From Geodermatophilus sp. DSM 45219 (GTDB lineage: Bacteria; Actinomycetota; Actinomycetes; Mycobacteriales; Geodermatophilaceae), in contig NZ_FNIQ01000004.1 in the NCBI RefSeq assembly GCF_900104025.1, positions 310,001 through 374,000 on the forward strand: 64,000 bases of DNA, in the 5' to 3' direction. Positions 45,440-54,143 of this stretch are shown here, piece after piece. Position 1 is the stretch's first letter. The number at the start of each line of letters is the position of its first letter. A program made the translations under genes and the position numbers. The notes beneath the pieces are model-generated. The model saw only the letters and a list, made by a program, of their open reading frames with translations. It searched no databases and had not been told where the DNA came from.

Positions 45440-46669
45440 TCACGTCACGGGTTGGTGTCCACGGCCGGCTGCGGCTGGTCCGCGACCGAGCACCCACCGG
45501 CGCGCCCGGTCGGCCGGGATCGCGACCAGCCGCTCCAGCGGTCCCTGGCCCACCCACCGGTTCCACAGCACGGCGAAGACCACGGCGCCGGCCACGAGAC
45601 CCAGCCACAGCGCGAGCAGGTCGTCGGTCGGCACGATGGCCAGCACGACCGCGTGCGTGGCGTAGACGGTCAGGGTCATGGACCCGGCCAGCGCCACCGG
45701 TCGCAGCAGGCGCTGCGGGGGACGCAGCCGGCACACCAGCAGCACCGCGCCGAGGACCGCGATCGCCGACCCGAGGGTGCTCAGCATGTCCAGCGGCGTC
45801 CCCGAGTGGTGCGTGCGCGACGCCAGCCACCACCAGGAGTCGACCAGGTCCCCGTCCCACACGACCTCGGCCGCGGTCGTCCCCGGCTCCGACGCCGCGA
45901 GCAGGCGCTGCAGGCCGCCGAGGCGGGACACGAGCAGCCACGAGGCGGACCACGCGGCGACCGCCAGCGCCAGCCCACCGGCCAGCAGGCGGACGGCGAC
46001 GGTCCGCGAGGACAGGTCCAGGCGCCCGATGGCCAGCCCCACGCAGACGTAGGCGGTGTAGGTCACCGCGGGGAAGGTCCCGGTGACGAGCACCAGGAGG
46101 AGCAGGTCGACCGGGTCGGTGATCGGCGAGGTCAGCGTCGGCAGCGGGTCGAACTCGTCCTCCAGGCCGAGGCTCCCCGCGGCCATCAGCAGCAGCGGAC
46201 CCACCACGACGAGCGCCCCGGCGATGCCGACCAGCGTGCGCGGGCGGAGGCCGACGAGCGGGATGGCGAGCAGGAAGAAGGCGCCGTAGTAGGTCAGGAT
46301 CATCCCGACCGAGTCGGGCGAGACGTAGCCCAGCGCGAGGCCCAGGGTGCCGATGAGCACCGCGCGGACGGCGATGTTCGCCCGGGCGGCCCGCCGGGCC
46401 GGACCCCGCACCGGGCGGGGACCCCCCGAGATGAAGGCCAGGCTGATGCCGGCGACCATCACGAACAGCGTCGCCGCCCGTCCGGTGAGCGTCATCCCGG
46501 TCAGGGTCAGCCGGCCGTCGTCGTCGAAGACCTCCCAGACGTTGGTCGCCAGCATCGCGATCAGGGCGATCCCGCGGGTGACGTCGACGCCCAGGGACCG
46601 GTCCTTCGCGGGGCCGGTGACCGGGGTGGCCGCAGCCGTGCCGGGAGAGCTGGTGTGCGCGGCGAGCAT
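45440..46669 (-). CDS. DUF418/acyltransferase-like membrane protein
   Basis: About 409 aa with around 10 helices. Starts SLGVDVTRGIALIAMLATNV, the RGIA(L/I) opening of DUF418/DUF1624 and heparan-acetyltransferase-like proteins. Later comes LLRPVALAGSMTLTVYATHA, the DUF418 C-terminal signature. ATG at 46669 is preferred because further upstream codes only for Arg/Pro-rich noise; its ribosome-binding site is weak. Convergent with the maleylacetate reductase (24 bases apart). Biochemical role unknown. Confidence 0.82.
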   Translation of the reverse strand: MLAAHTSSPGTAAATPVTGPAKDRSLGVDVTRGIALIAMLATNVWEVFDDDGRLTLTGMTLTGRAATLFVMVAGISLAFISGGPRPVRGPARRAARANIAVRAVLIGTLGLALGYVSPDSVGMILTYYGAFFLLAIPLVGLRPRTLVGIAGALVVVGPLLLMAAGSLGLEDEFDPLPTLTSPITDPVDLLLLVLVTGTFPAVTYTAYVCVGLAIGRLDLSSRTVAVRLLAGGLALAVAAWSASWLLVSRLGGLQRLLAASEPGTTAAEVVWDGDLVDSWWWLASRTHHSGTPLDMLSTLGSAIAVLGAVLLVCRLRPPQRLLRPVALAGSMTLTVYATHAVVLAIVPTDDLLALWLGLVAGAVVFAVLWNRWVGQGPLERLVAIPADRARRWVLGRGPAAAGRGHQPVT

Positions 46670-46818
46670 CGGGAACCGCCTGTCCGTCCGAGGGTCGCGC
46701 CATCCTGGCCGCGGCGGCGCGGCGGCGAGGTGGTCCGCTTCCCCCGCTTCCCGGATTTTTGCCATCTCCTTGCCCGCACCACGGGCCACCGTGGCGCGAC
46801 AGCGACCGGGCCACCGGG

Positions 46819-46824
46819 CAGGCT
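46819..46824 (+). promoter_or_regulatory. Putative -10 hexamer of a leaderless promoter (hydroxyacid dehydrogenase)
   Basis: CAGGCT ends seven bases before the GTG at 46832, with no Shine-Dalgarno sequence. Same arrangement as at 9330. Confidence 0.4.
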
Positions 46825-46831
46825 GGGTGGC

Positions 46832-47773
46832 GTGAAGGTGCTGCTGCCCGACTCCCTGCCGCTCGACCCGACGCTGCCCGAGGGGGTCGAGGCGGTGCGC
46901 TACGACGCGACCGCCCCGGTGCCCGACGAGCACCTCGACGCCGAGGTGCTGGTGGTGTGGGGCAGCTCGACCGGCGACCTGCGCGCCGTCGCCGGCCGGA
47001 TGCCGCGGCTGCGCTGGATCCAGACCCTCGCGGCCGGGCCGGACGCCGTCCTCGCCGCGGGCTTCCCCGACGGCGTGCTGGTCACCTCCGGTCAGGGCCT
47101 GCACGACCGGCCGGTCACCGAGCACGCCCTGGCCCTGGTCCTCGCGCTGCTGCGCCGGCTGCCGGCCGCGCTCGCCGCCCAGGCCGGGCACCGCTGGGCC
47201 GACGAGCTCGGCGGGCTCCAGCCGCTGCACCCCGAGGGCGCGGTGACCACCCTGCTCGACGCGCGCGTGCTGGTCTGGGGCTTCGGCAGCATCGGGCAGA
47301 CCCTGGCTCCGCTGCTGCAGGCCCTCGGCGCGCAGGTGCGCGGGGTGGGGCGCAGCGCGGGGGAGCGGGCCGGCTTCCCCGTCGTCGCGGAGGACCAGCT
47401 GGAGGCGGAGCTGCGGCAGACCGACGTCCTGGTCATGATCCTGCCCGCCACCGAGGCCACGACCCACGCGCTGGACGCCGGCCGGCTCGCCGCGCTCCCG
47501 CCGCACGCGCTGGTGGTCAACGTCGGCCGGGGCGCCACCGTCGACGAGCCGGCCCTCGTGGCCGCCCTGCGCCAGGGGGACGTCGCGGGTGCCGCCCTCG
47601 ACGTCACCGAGGTGGAGCCGCTGCCGGTCGACTCCCCGCTGTGGGACGCGCCGAACCTGCTGCTGACCCCGCACGCGGCCGGCGGCCGGCCGGTGGGCGC
47701 CGACGAGCTGGTCGCCGCCAACCTCGCGGCGCTGCTGGCCGGCCGCGAGCTGCGCAACGTCGTCGAGCGCTGA
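46832..47773 (+). CDS. D-2-hydroxyacid dehydrogenase family protein
   Basis: 313 aa NAD(P)-dependent oxidoreductase. Rossmann motif VLVWGFGSIGQTLAPLLQAL; catalytic Arg in VVNVGRGATVDEPALVAAL, Glu in DVTEVEPLPVDSPLW, and His in LLTPHAAGGRPVG. Phosphoglycerate-dehydrogenase-like, but the shorter form without ACT domains, so likely a glyoxylate/hydroxypyruvate-type reductase of unknown substrate. Ends just before a perfect terminator palindrome. Confidence 0.9.
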   Translation: MKVLLPDSLPLDPTLPEGVEAVRYDATAPVPDEHLDAEVLVVWGSSTGDLRAVAGRMPRLRWIQTLAAGPDAVLAAGFPDGVLVTSGQGLHDRPVTEHALALVLALLRRLPAALAAQAGHRWADELGGLQPLHPEGAVTTLLDARVLVWGFGSIGQTLAPLLQALGAQVRGVGRSAGERAGFPVVAEDQLEAELRQTDVLVMILPATEATTHALDAGRLAALPPHALVVNVGRGATVDEPALVAALRQGDVAGAALDVTEVEPLPVDSPLWDAPNLLLTPHAAGGRPVGADELVAANLAALLAGRELRNVVER

Positions 47774-47777
47774 GACG

Positions 47778-47815
47778 CGGCGCGGCCCGCCTCCCCGGGG
47801 AGGCGGGCCGCGCCG
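47778..47815. terminator. Perfect 38-base palindrome, bidirectional terminator (copy 1)
   Basis: 19-base arms without loop (centre between 47796 and 47797), starting CGGCGCGGCCCGCCTCCCC, five bases after the hydroxyacid dehydrogenase stop. Near-identical to 50343-50381. GC-only stem without a T-run, as usual in such genomes. Confidence 0.75.
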
Positions 47816-47935
47816 TGCGACGAGGGGTCGGCGCCCGACGGCGCCCGATGACCCCTCGTGCAGGCTCCGTCCTCGAACGCGAGGCGATCGGGCAGCGGGA
47901 GTCGCGCGCCGCGAGGTCCCGCCGGACCAGCCCGG

Positions 47936-48784
47936 CTAGAAGACCCCGTACCCGGACAGGACGGCGTAGGCGCCGGCAGCGTCGTCCGCAGTGTCCAGGA
48001 TCTCCTTGATGATCTCTCCGACGCGGGGCCGGGGCGCGTGGAAGTGCAGGATCTCGATCGCCCGGGCGGCCGGCACGTAGTCGGCGGGCACCTGCTCCTG
48101 CCAGAACTCCATGCGGGAGCTGGGCTTCCAGAAGATGCCCTTGCCGTCGACGCCGTAGGTCTGCGGTGACGTCCGGTGCAGGAAGTTGCCGCCCTCGTCC
48201 GTGACCCAGGCGATGACCCCACCGGTGAAGCCGACGATCCAGTTGTCCGACCACGTCCGGGTCGAGGCCCAGAGCATCCCGTCCTGGTTGACGGTCACGT
48301 CGGTCTCCATGTAGTGCGCCGCGCCGGTGATGTCGGGACTGGTCACCCGCCGGTTGAGGGCGGGCCGGGGGACGTCCCGGACGCCGCCGATGTCCCGGAA
48401 GTCCGACGACCTCAGCCGTCCGGGACCGCCGGACCGGCTGACCGCCCCGTCGTCGTCCTGGGCAGGGCTCGTCCGGACCGGCGAGCGCGTGGTGCGCCGG
48501 CCGTCACCGTCGCCGACCCTCCGTCTCAGCTGCGCCAGCTCCTGCTGGAGCTGCTGCAGATCGGTGGCGACGTCCTCCTCCAGGACGGCGGACGTCGTAC
48601 GACCCCGCGACGACTGCGAGCCGCCGAGGTCCGCGGCGGCCGCGGACGGCTGCCTCTGCTCCAGGTCCTCCGCCCTCACGCGGTCGTCGCGTTCCTCCGA
48701 GCGCGACCGGGACGACCGGCCCTGGTCACGTTCGACGTCGCGGTCCAGCACGCGGTCGTCCCGATCGTTGCCCAACCTGACCAT
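47936..48784 (-). CDS. Unknown partner protein of the caspase-like protein
   Basis: 282 aa; ATG at 48784 with GGAGG upstream, 18 bases behind the caspase-like gene, so co-transcribed. Residues 1-60 are charged and disordered (Asp/Arg/Ser-rich); 67-90 are a predicted coiled coil (AVLEEDVATDLQQLQQELAQ LRRRV); 100-150 are a linker. Residues 155-230 are a strand-rich Trp-containing domain (METDVTVNQDGMLWASTRTW, NWIVGFTGGVIAWVTDEGGN), and 240-270 a helix. No family recognised. It may be substrate, sensor or adaptor of the protease; this is inference from operon structure only. Confidence 0.8.
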   Translation of the reverse strand: MVRLGNDRDDRVLDRDVERDQGRSSRSRSEERDDRVRAEDLEQRQPSAAAADLGGSQSSRGRTTSAVLEEDVATDLQQLQQELAQLRRRVGDGDGRRTTRSPVRTSPAQDDDGAVSRSGGPGRLRSSDFRDIGGVRDVPRPALNRRVTSPDITGAAHYMETDVTVNQDGMLWASTRTWSDNWIVGFTGGVIAWVTDEGGNFLHRTSPQTYGVDGKGIFWKPSSRMEFWQEQVPADYVPAARAIEILHFHAPRPRVGEIIKEILDTADDAAGAYAVLSGYGVF

Positions 48785-48802
48785 CCCGCACCTCCACGGT
48801 GG

Positions 48803-50185
48803 CTACCGACTGACCGTCTCTCCACGTCGTGCCGCAGCAGCACCCCGGTCGCTGCCGGCGATGATCGATCGACGGGGCACGCGCTTCCCGAGCGTGAACG
48901 GACGCCGCAGCTCGAACTCGCGGTCGGGTCGCCCGTCGACGAGGTACACCGGCGACTGGGTGGGCGGCATGCCCGCCACGATCGCGTCGTGGAAGCTCCG
49001 GTGGCCGCCACGGAAACGCCCTCGACGCCACGCCTGGACCAGGCGGCCGGTGAACAGTCCGTTGTCGTCGCCGTCCTGGGCGAGCTGGTTCTCCGCACAG
49101 GCACCGAAGTAGATGAGGCTGGCGGCCATCGACCGTCGGCGCGCGTACCGCTCCTGCAGTGCGCGGTACTCGTCGTAGTTGGCCTGCTGCGTCTGTTCCT
49201 CGGTCTCCTCCGGCAGTGCCCGCTGGCGCGCCCGTGGTCCCGGTCGCAGCCGCTGCAGCACCTCGCGGACGGCGTCGTCGTACTCCTGGGAGCCGCCGGC
49301 CACCGCTCCCGCGACGAGGAGGTCGGCCGCGATGCCGAAGGACTCCAGCAGCCGGCCGACCAGCAGCTCCAGGGCTCCCTGCTCGTCCGGGCTCCCGGGT
49401 GCGAGCCCGAACGACGGATCCGGGACCAGGAGGTCGTCCAGCGACTCGTCCGGGTCCGCGGTGGAGTCGCCTCGGATCGACCGGAAGGTGGTCTGCCCGA
49501 GAGTGTCGTAGTAGGCGCTCTTCAGCCGGGATCGCGTGGTGCCACCGGCATGGCACAGGTCGAAGCAGGTGAAGACCTCCACGCCGGGCGAGAAGTTGCA
49601 GAACAGGTCGTGCACCTCGTCGTCCAGGACCTCCCTGTCGAACAGGCACACCGTCTCGTCCCGCCGGTCCCGCTCCTGCCGGTCGCTGGAGAACGGCCGC
49701 AGCTGTCCGCCGTGGCTGGACACGGAGACGACCACCATGTCGCCTTCGGTCAGCGTGTCGGCGGCGTCCTCCAACCACCTCCGGAAGGCATCGCTCGTCG
49801 CCTGCTCGTCGACCAGCACGGTGACGTCGAAGTCCTCGTCACTCGCGATGTCGGCCATGGCGTCGGCGTCGTTGACGCAGCCGTAGAGCTCGGGCGGCGG
49901 CGGGACGTAGCCCTCTCCGACGTAGTTGACGCCGAGGTGGAGGGAGAGGCCCCGGGGGCCCCGTCGCGTGCCGCGCGTCGCCCGATCGCCCTGGTCCTGC
50001 CCGCGGCGTCCCCCGGAGCTCGCCCGCGCATCCGACGTCTCGGTCGAGCGGGGCGTGGTCCCGGCGTCCGGCCGGGTGTCCGGAGCCCCCTCGACGGCGT
50101 TGGGCGCCGATGCCGGACCTGGGTCCACCGCGGTGTCGGCCCCTGTGTCCCGGTCGACGTCTGCATCGCGCTCGGAACGGCCCAT
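48803..50185 (-). CDS. Caspase-like cysteine protease (metacaspase-type, peptidase C14)
   Basis: 460 aa; ATG at 50185 behind GAGGAG. Residues 1-78 are a disordered, Asp/Thr/Arg-rich prodomain. The caspase p20 fold follows: GLSLHLGVNYVGEGY, YGCVNDADAMADI (the conserved N-D-A), catalytic His158 in VVVSVSSHGGQL, and catalytic Cys211 in VFTCFDLCHAGG, matching the D-x-C-H-x-G motif exactly. Later SLIYFGACAENQLAQDG and GLFTGRLVQAW correspond to the p10-like part. Both catalytic residues are intact, so it should be active; metacaspases cut after Arg/Lys. Role unknown; bacterial relatives act in stress responses or phage defence. Confidence 0.88.
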   Translation of the reverse strand: MGRSERDADVDRDTGADTAVDPGPASAPNAVEGAPDTRPDAGTTPRSTETSDARASSGGRRGQDQGDRATRGTRRGPRGLSLHLGVNYVGEGYVPPPPELYGCVNDADAMADIASDEDFDVTVLVDEQATSDAFRRWLEDAADTLTEGDMVVVSVSSHGGQLRPFSSDRQERDRRDETVCLFDREVLDDEVHDLFCNFSPGVEVFTCFDLCHAGGTTRSRLKSAYYDTLGQTTFRSIRGDSTADPDESLDDLLVPDPSFGLAPGSPDEQGALELLVGRLLESFGIAADLLVAGAVAGGSQEYDDAVREVLQRLRPGPRARQRALPEETEEQTQQANYDEYRALQERYARRRSMAASLIYFGACAENQLAQDGDDNGLFTGRLVQAWRRGRFRGGHRSFHDAIVAGMPPTQSPVYLVDGRPDREFELRRPFTLGKRVPRRSIIAGSDRGAAAARRGETVSR

Positions 50186-50342
50186 CGTGACTCACTCCTC
50201 GCAGCTGCGCTGCCGCAGGGGCGCCCCGCGTCAGCGGCCCACCCTCCACGCCGGAGCACCGGGTGACGGTCATCCAAGACCAGTGGCCGTCACCCACCCG
50301 TCACGCCTGCGTCACCGGTACGTGGACCCCCCACCCGAACCG

Positions 50343-50381
50343 CGGCGCGGCCCGCCTCCCCGGGGGAGACGGGCCGCGCCG
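50343..50381. terminator. Terminator hairpin, copy 2
   Basis: Same stem as 47778-47815 with one inserted G and one G-to-A change. It lies just behind the MMPL stop and upstream of the caspase-like gene. Flanking bases are also partly shared (GTGCG behind both). Confidence 0.75.
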
Positions 50382-50397
50382 TGCGTGCGGGAGCCGG

Positions 50398-52578
50398 TCA
50401 GCGCCCGGCGGCGCCGACCGACTCCGGCTGCTCGGTCCGCGCCGGCGGGGCGTGCCGCTCCAGCGCGGCACCCTCGACGTCCAGGGTCGGCAGCCAGCGC
50501 AGCCAGCGCGGCAGCCACCACGCCGTGTCCCCGAGCAGGGCCAGTGCCGCGGGCACCAGCACCATCCGGACGACGAAGGCGTCGAAGGCGATGCCCGCGG
50601 CCAGCGCGAAGGCGATCGACTTGATCGTCGCGTCGCCAGAGGGCACGAACCCGGCGAACACCGAGAACATGATCAGCGCGGCCGCGACGACGACCGGGGC
50701 CGCCTGGCGGAAGCCGGTGCGGATCGCCTCCAGCGGCGAGGCGCCGTGGCTGTGCGCCTCGTGCATCCGCGACACCAGGAAGATCTGGTAGTCCATCGCC
50801 AGCCCGAACAGGATGCCGATCACCAGGATCGGCGTGAGGCTGATCAGCGGGCCGGTGCCCTCGAGGTTGACCAGGCCGGCCAGCCAGCCCCACTGGAACA
50901 CCGCGACGGTGGCGCCGAGCGCCGCCCCGACGGTCAGCACGAAGCCCAGGACGCCGACCAGCGGCACCAGCAGCGAGCGGAAGACCAGCACCAGCAGCAC
51001 GAGCGCCAGGCCCACGACCAGCGCCAGGTACACCGGCAGCGCGGCGTCCAGGCTGGCGGCGACGTCCACGCTCACCGCGGTCGCGCCGGTGACCGAGGTG
51101 TCGGCGCCGTCGGCGTCGGCCAGCAGGTCGCGCAGGTCGGCCACCAGCTGCTCGGTGGCCGGGTCGGTCGGGCCGGACCGCGGGATGACGCTCAGCAGCG
51201 CGGCGGTGCCGTCGGCGTTCGGCACCGGCGGGGTCACGAGGGCGACGTCGTCCAGACCGGTCACCTGACCGGCGGCCGCGGTCGCGGCCGGCACCGCGCG
51301 GTCGCCCTCGAAGAGCACGGTGAGCGGGCCGCCGAAGCCCTCGCCGAAGCCGTCGGCGAGCAGCTCGTCGGCGCGGGCCTGCGAGCTGTCCTCCGGCGGG
51401 GTCTGCACGAGCGTGGTCTGCATCGAGAAGAACGGCACGGAGACGGCGCCGAGGGCCACGACGGCCAGCAGCAGGGCCACGACGCGGTGGCGGGTCACCG
51501 TGGTGACCCAGCCGGCCAGGAAGCCCGGCCCGGCCGCGTGGTGGGTGTGCGCCTGGCCGCGCTGCCGCTTCGGCAGTACGCGGAGCCCCAGGAAGCCCAG
51601 TGCGGCCGGCACCAGGGTGAGCGCGACGAGCACGGCGACGACGATGGTCGCTGCCGCGGCCAGGCCCATCTGGGTGAGGAACGGGATGCCGGCGACGAAC
51701 AGGCCGGTCAGCGCGATGACGACGGTGAGCCCGGCGGTGACGACCGCGGAGCCGGCCGTGCCGACGGCGGTGGTGATGGCGGTGCCGACGTCGGCGCCCC
51801 GGCGGAGCTCCTGGCGGAACCGGTTGACGATGAACAGCGCGTAGTCGATGCCGACGGCCAGCCCCAGCATCGCGGCCAGGACCGGGGTGGTCGAGGACAG
51901 CTCGGTGTAGCCGGTGGCGATCGTGATGCCGAGGACGCCGATGCCGACGCCGACCAGCGCGGTCAGCAGGTTCATCCCGGCCACGACCAGCGAGCCGTAG
52001 GTGACCGCGAGGACCACCAGCGCGACGACCACACCGATGACCTCGGCCGGACCGCCGATGTGCGGGGGTGCCTGGACCGCCTGGCCGGTGACCTCGACGG
52101 TGAGCGCGCCGTCCCCGGCGTCCTCGACGACGGCGGTCAGTGCGTCCTGCTGCGCGGGGGTCACCTCGCCGACCGGGGCCCCGTAGGTGACGGTGCTGTA
52201 CCCGGTGGTGAGCTCGGCGTTCACCGACGGGGCCGCCGGGTCCAGCGGGTCGCTGGCCGACGCGACGCCGGGCAGCTCGCCGAGCTCGGCCACCAGCGCG
52301 CCGATGGCCGCGGCGTTCTGCGGGTCGGCCAGCGTCGAGCCCTCCGGGGCGGCCACCACGACTTGCGCGGTGGCGCCGCCCGCGGCACCGAACTCCTCGC
52401 TGATCCGCTCCAGCGCGGTGGTGGACTCCTGGCCGGGGATGGCGAAGCTGTCCGACGTCTCACCGGCCAGGGTCACCGCCCCCACGCCGCCGCCGACGAG
52501 CAGCACCAGCCAGACGAGGACGACGGCCGTGCGGTGCCGGTGCGAGAACGCACCGAGCCGGGACAACAGAAGAGCCAT
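50398..52578 (-). CDS. MMPL family RND transporter
   Basis: 726 aa with about 12 helices in two MMPL halves: N-terminal helix RTAVVLVWLVLLVGGGVGAV, extracellular domain (residues about 45-180), helix bundle with GLAVGIDYALFIVNRFRQEL, a second extracellular domain, then ILFGLAMDYQIFLVSRMHEA. The GxxxDY(AL/QI)F motifs are the proton-relay Asp-Tyr pairs. It exports lipids or drugs by proton exchange. Downstream of and co-transcribed with a TetR regulator, which fits inducible efflux. Substrate unknown. Confidence 0.92.
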   Translation of the reverse strand: MALLLSRLGAFSHRHRTAVVLVWLVLLVGGGVGAVTLAGETSDSFAIPGQESTTALERISEEFGAAGGATAQVVVAAPEGSTLADPQNAAAIGALVAELGELPGVASASDPLDPAAPSVNAELTTGYSTVTYGAPVGEVTPAQQDALTAVVEDAGDGALTVEVTGQAVQAPPHIGGPAEVIGVVVALVVLAVTYGSLVVAGMNLLTALVGVGIGVLGITIATGYTELSSTTPVLAAMLGLAVGIDYALFIVNRFRQELRRGADVGTAITTAVGTAGSAVVTAGLTVVIALTGLFVAGIPFLTQMGLAAAATIVVAVLVALTLVPAALGFLGLRVLPKRQRGQAHTHHAAGPGFLAGWVTTVTRHRVVALLLAVVALGAVSVPFFSMQTTLVQTPPEDSSQARADELLADGFGEGFGGPLTVLFEGDRAVPAATAAAGQVTGLDDVALVTPPVPNADGTAALLSVIPRSGPTDPATEQLVADLRDLLADADGADTSVTGATAVSVDVAASLDAALPVYLALVVGLALVLLVLVFRSLLVPLVGVLGFVLTVGAALGATVAVFQWGWLAGLVNLEGTGPLISLTPILVIGILFGLAMDYQIFLVSRMHEAHSHGASPLEAIRTGFRQAAPVVVAAALIMFSVFAGFVPSGDATIKSIAFALAAGIAFDAFVVRMVLVPAALALLGDTAWWLPRWLRWLPTLDVEGAALERHAPPARTEQPESVGAAGR

Positions 52579-52584
52579 GGGGGA

Positions 52585-53172
52585 TCAGGCCTCCACCTGG
52601 TCGGGGTCGGGGAGAGCCGCGCCGGGTCGGCGGTGACCGAGCGCGTCGAAGCAGGTGGCGACGATGTGCTGCCGCCACGCGGTGGTCCGGTCCTGCGCGT
52701 GTGCGGCGAGGGTGAGGACGGCGAGCGCGGCGAGGGCGCCGACGACCCGGACCGCGCGTGGCGGCTCCAGGACCTCGGGGTCCACGCCGAAGGCCCGCAG
52801 CACCAGGTCGGTGACGGCGGACTCCGGTTCGGCGTCCAGGTCGGTCACCGGGGCCAGCATCAGCGCGACCAGCCCGGGGTGCGCGAGCGCCACGTCGACC
52901 AGGACCTCCAGGGCCCGCAGGTCGCGGGCCGGCCCCGGGGGCAGGTCGCCCAGCTGGTCGAGCACCCGCCGGCCGAGCGTGGCGGCCTGGCCGAGCACCG
53001 CCTCGTGCAGCGCGTCCTTGCTCGGGTAGTGGTGCAGCAGGCCGGTCTTGGACAGCCCGACCGCGTCGGCGACGTCCTGCACGGAGGTCTTCGCGTAGCC
53101 GCGGCGGGCGAACAGGGCGGCGGCGCGGTCGAGGATGCCCTCGTCCACCAGCTGCCGGAACGGTCGGGTCAC
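52585..53172 (-). CDS. TetR family transcriptional regulator
   Basis: 195 aa; GTG at 53172. Helix-turn-helix: LDRAAALFARRGYAKTSVQD and VADAVGLSKTGLLHHYPSKD. The ligand-binding part is helical without recognisable specificity. Six bases before the MMPL gene, so it autoregulates and controls the exporter, probably through the inverted repeats at 53194-53234. Confidence 0.92.
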   Translation of the reverse strand: MTRPFRQLVDEGILDRAAALFARRGYAKTSVQDVADAVGLSKTGLLHHYPSKDALHEAVLGQAATLGRRVLDQLGDLPPGPARDLRALEVLVDVALAHPGLVALMLAPVTDLDAEPESAVTDLVLRAFGVDPEVLEPPRAVRVVGALAALAVLTLAAHAQDRTTAWRQHIVATCFDALGHRRPGAALPDPDQVEA

Positions 53173-53193
53173 GTCGGAGGACGGTACGGCGTC

Positions 53194-53234
53194 ACCGACC
53201 GATCCGGTCGGTAACGGGACCAGATCGGTCGGTG
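53194..53234. promoter_or_regulatory. Candidate TetR operators
   Basis: ACCGACCG-ATC-CGGTCGGT (53194-53212) is a perfect inverted repeat. A third half-site GATCGGTCGGTG (53223-53234) mirrors CACCGACCGATC at 53193-53204. They start about 20 bases upstream of the regulator's GTG, where autorepression is expected. Confidence 0.65.
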
Positions 53235-53484
53235 TGTTGGCTCACCACCCCCGTGGTGTGCACCGATCGCGGTCCCCGGGGGGTGTGCCGGGTGCACCGC
53301 GCCGCCTGCGGGGGGCGCCGCGGCCTACTGGTCCCCTGAGCAGCGCTGAGTCCCAAAGTGAGACAGGTGCCCCGCTCCGCAACGGGTGCTGACGTCCCTA
53401 GCGTCATCGGCCATCGACGTGACCGCGGTCACATCGGACCGGCCGCGTCCGCGGCCGCGACGCAGGCACCCCCTGAGGAGCGAC

Positions 53485-54003
53485 GTGAAGCGACTGACGG
53501 CACTCGGCATCTCCATCGGCGTCCTCGCCGGCCTGTTCACCTGGTTCGCCGGCACGGTGACCCAACTCGGGTCGTGGCAGTCCCCGTTCGTCGTCTGGGT
53601 CGGCTTCGCCGCCTGGGCCTGCTTCTACGCCGTCGGCGGCGGGACCGCCGGCCTGGTCAAGACCGCCGCCTCCAACGTCAGCGGTGTGGTCTGGGGCTGG
53701 CTGATCGTGTGGGCGGCCGGTCAGGTCGTGGCCGGCTCGGCGGCCGTCCTCGGCCTGTTCGTGGCGCTCGCGGCCTTCGGCATGTGCGTCCAGGCCGGGT
53801 GGCCGCCGCTGGCGTTCATCCCGGGTGCCTTCATCGGCGCGGCGAGCTTCTTCGGCACCGGGGCGCTGTTCTGGTCGACGGTGGTCTCCCTGCTGGTCGG
53901 GGTGCTGCTCGCGTACGCCTCCGAGCGGCTGGGCGACGTGGTCGAGAAGGCGCTGGGCGGACGCCGTGGCCGGCACGTCGGGCAGCGCCCCGCCGTCGCC
54001 TGA
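53485..54003 (+). CDS. DUF1097 family membrane protein
   Basis: 172 aa; GTG at 53485 behind TGAGGAGCGAC. Four or five hydrophobic segments; LTALGISIGVLAGLFTWFAG at the start, with WVGFAAWACFYAVGGGTAGL and FIPGAFIGAASFFGTGALFW, follow the DUF1097 pattern. Function unknown. Stand-alone, 140 bases before pyruvate carboxylase. Confidence 0.8.
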   Translation: MKRLTALGISIGVLAGLFTWFAGTVTQLGSWQSPFVVWVGFAAWACFYAVGGGTAGLVKTAASNVSGVVWGWLIVWAAGQVVAGSAAVLGLFVALAAFGMCVQAGWPPLAFIPGAFIGAASFFGTGALFWSTVVSLLVGVLLAYASERLGDVVEKALGGRRGRHVGQRPAVA

Positions 54004-54143
54004 CGACCTCCTGTCGCGACGACCTCCGTACCGCCTGGCCCGGCCCGTCCGGCCGGGCCACGCGGCGGATGCGGGTGGTCACCTGGGCCACCGGCCCGGC
54101 GTCTGGGACGCTCGTCTCCCACCCCGACCCCTGAGGAGCGCCT

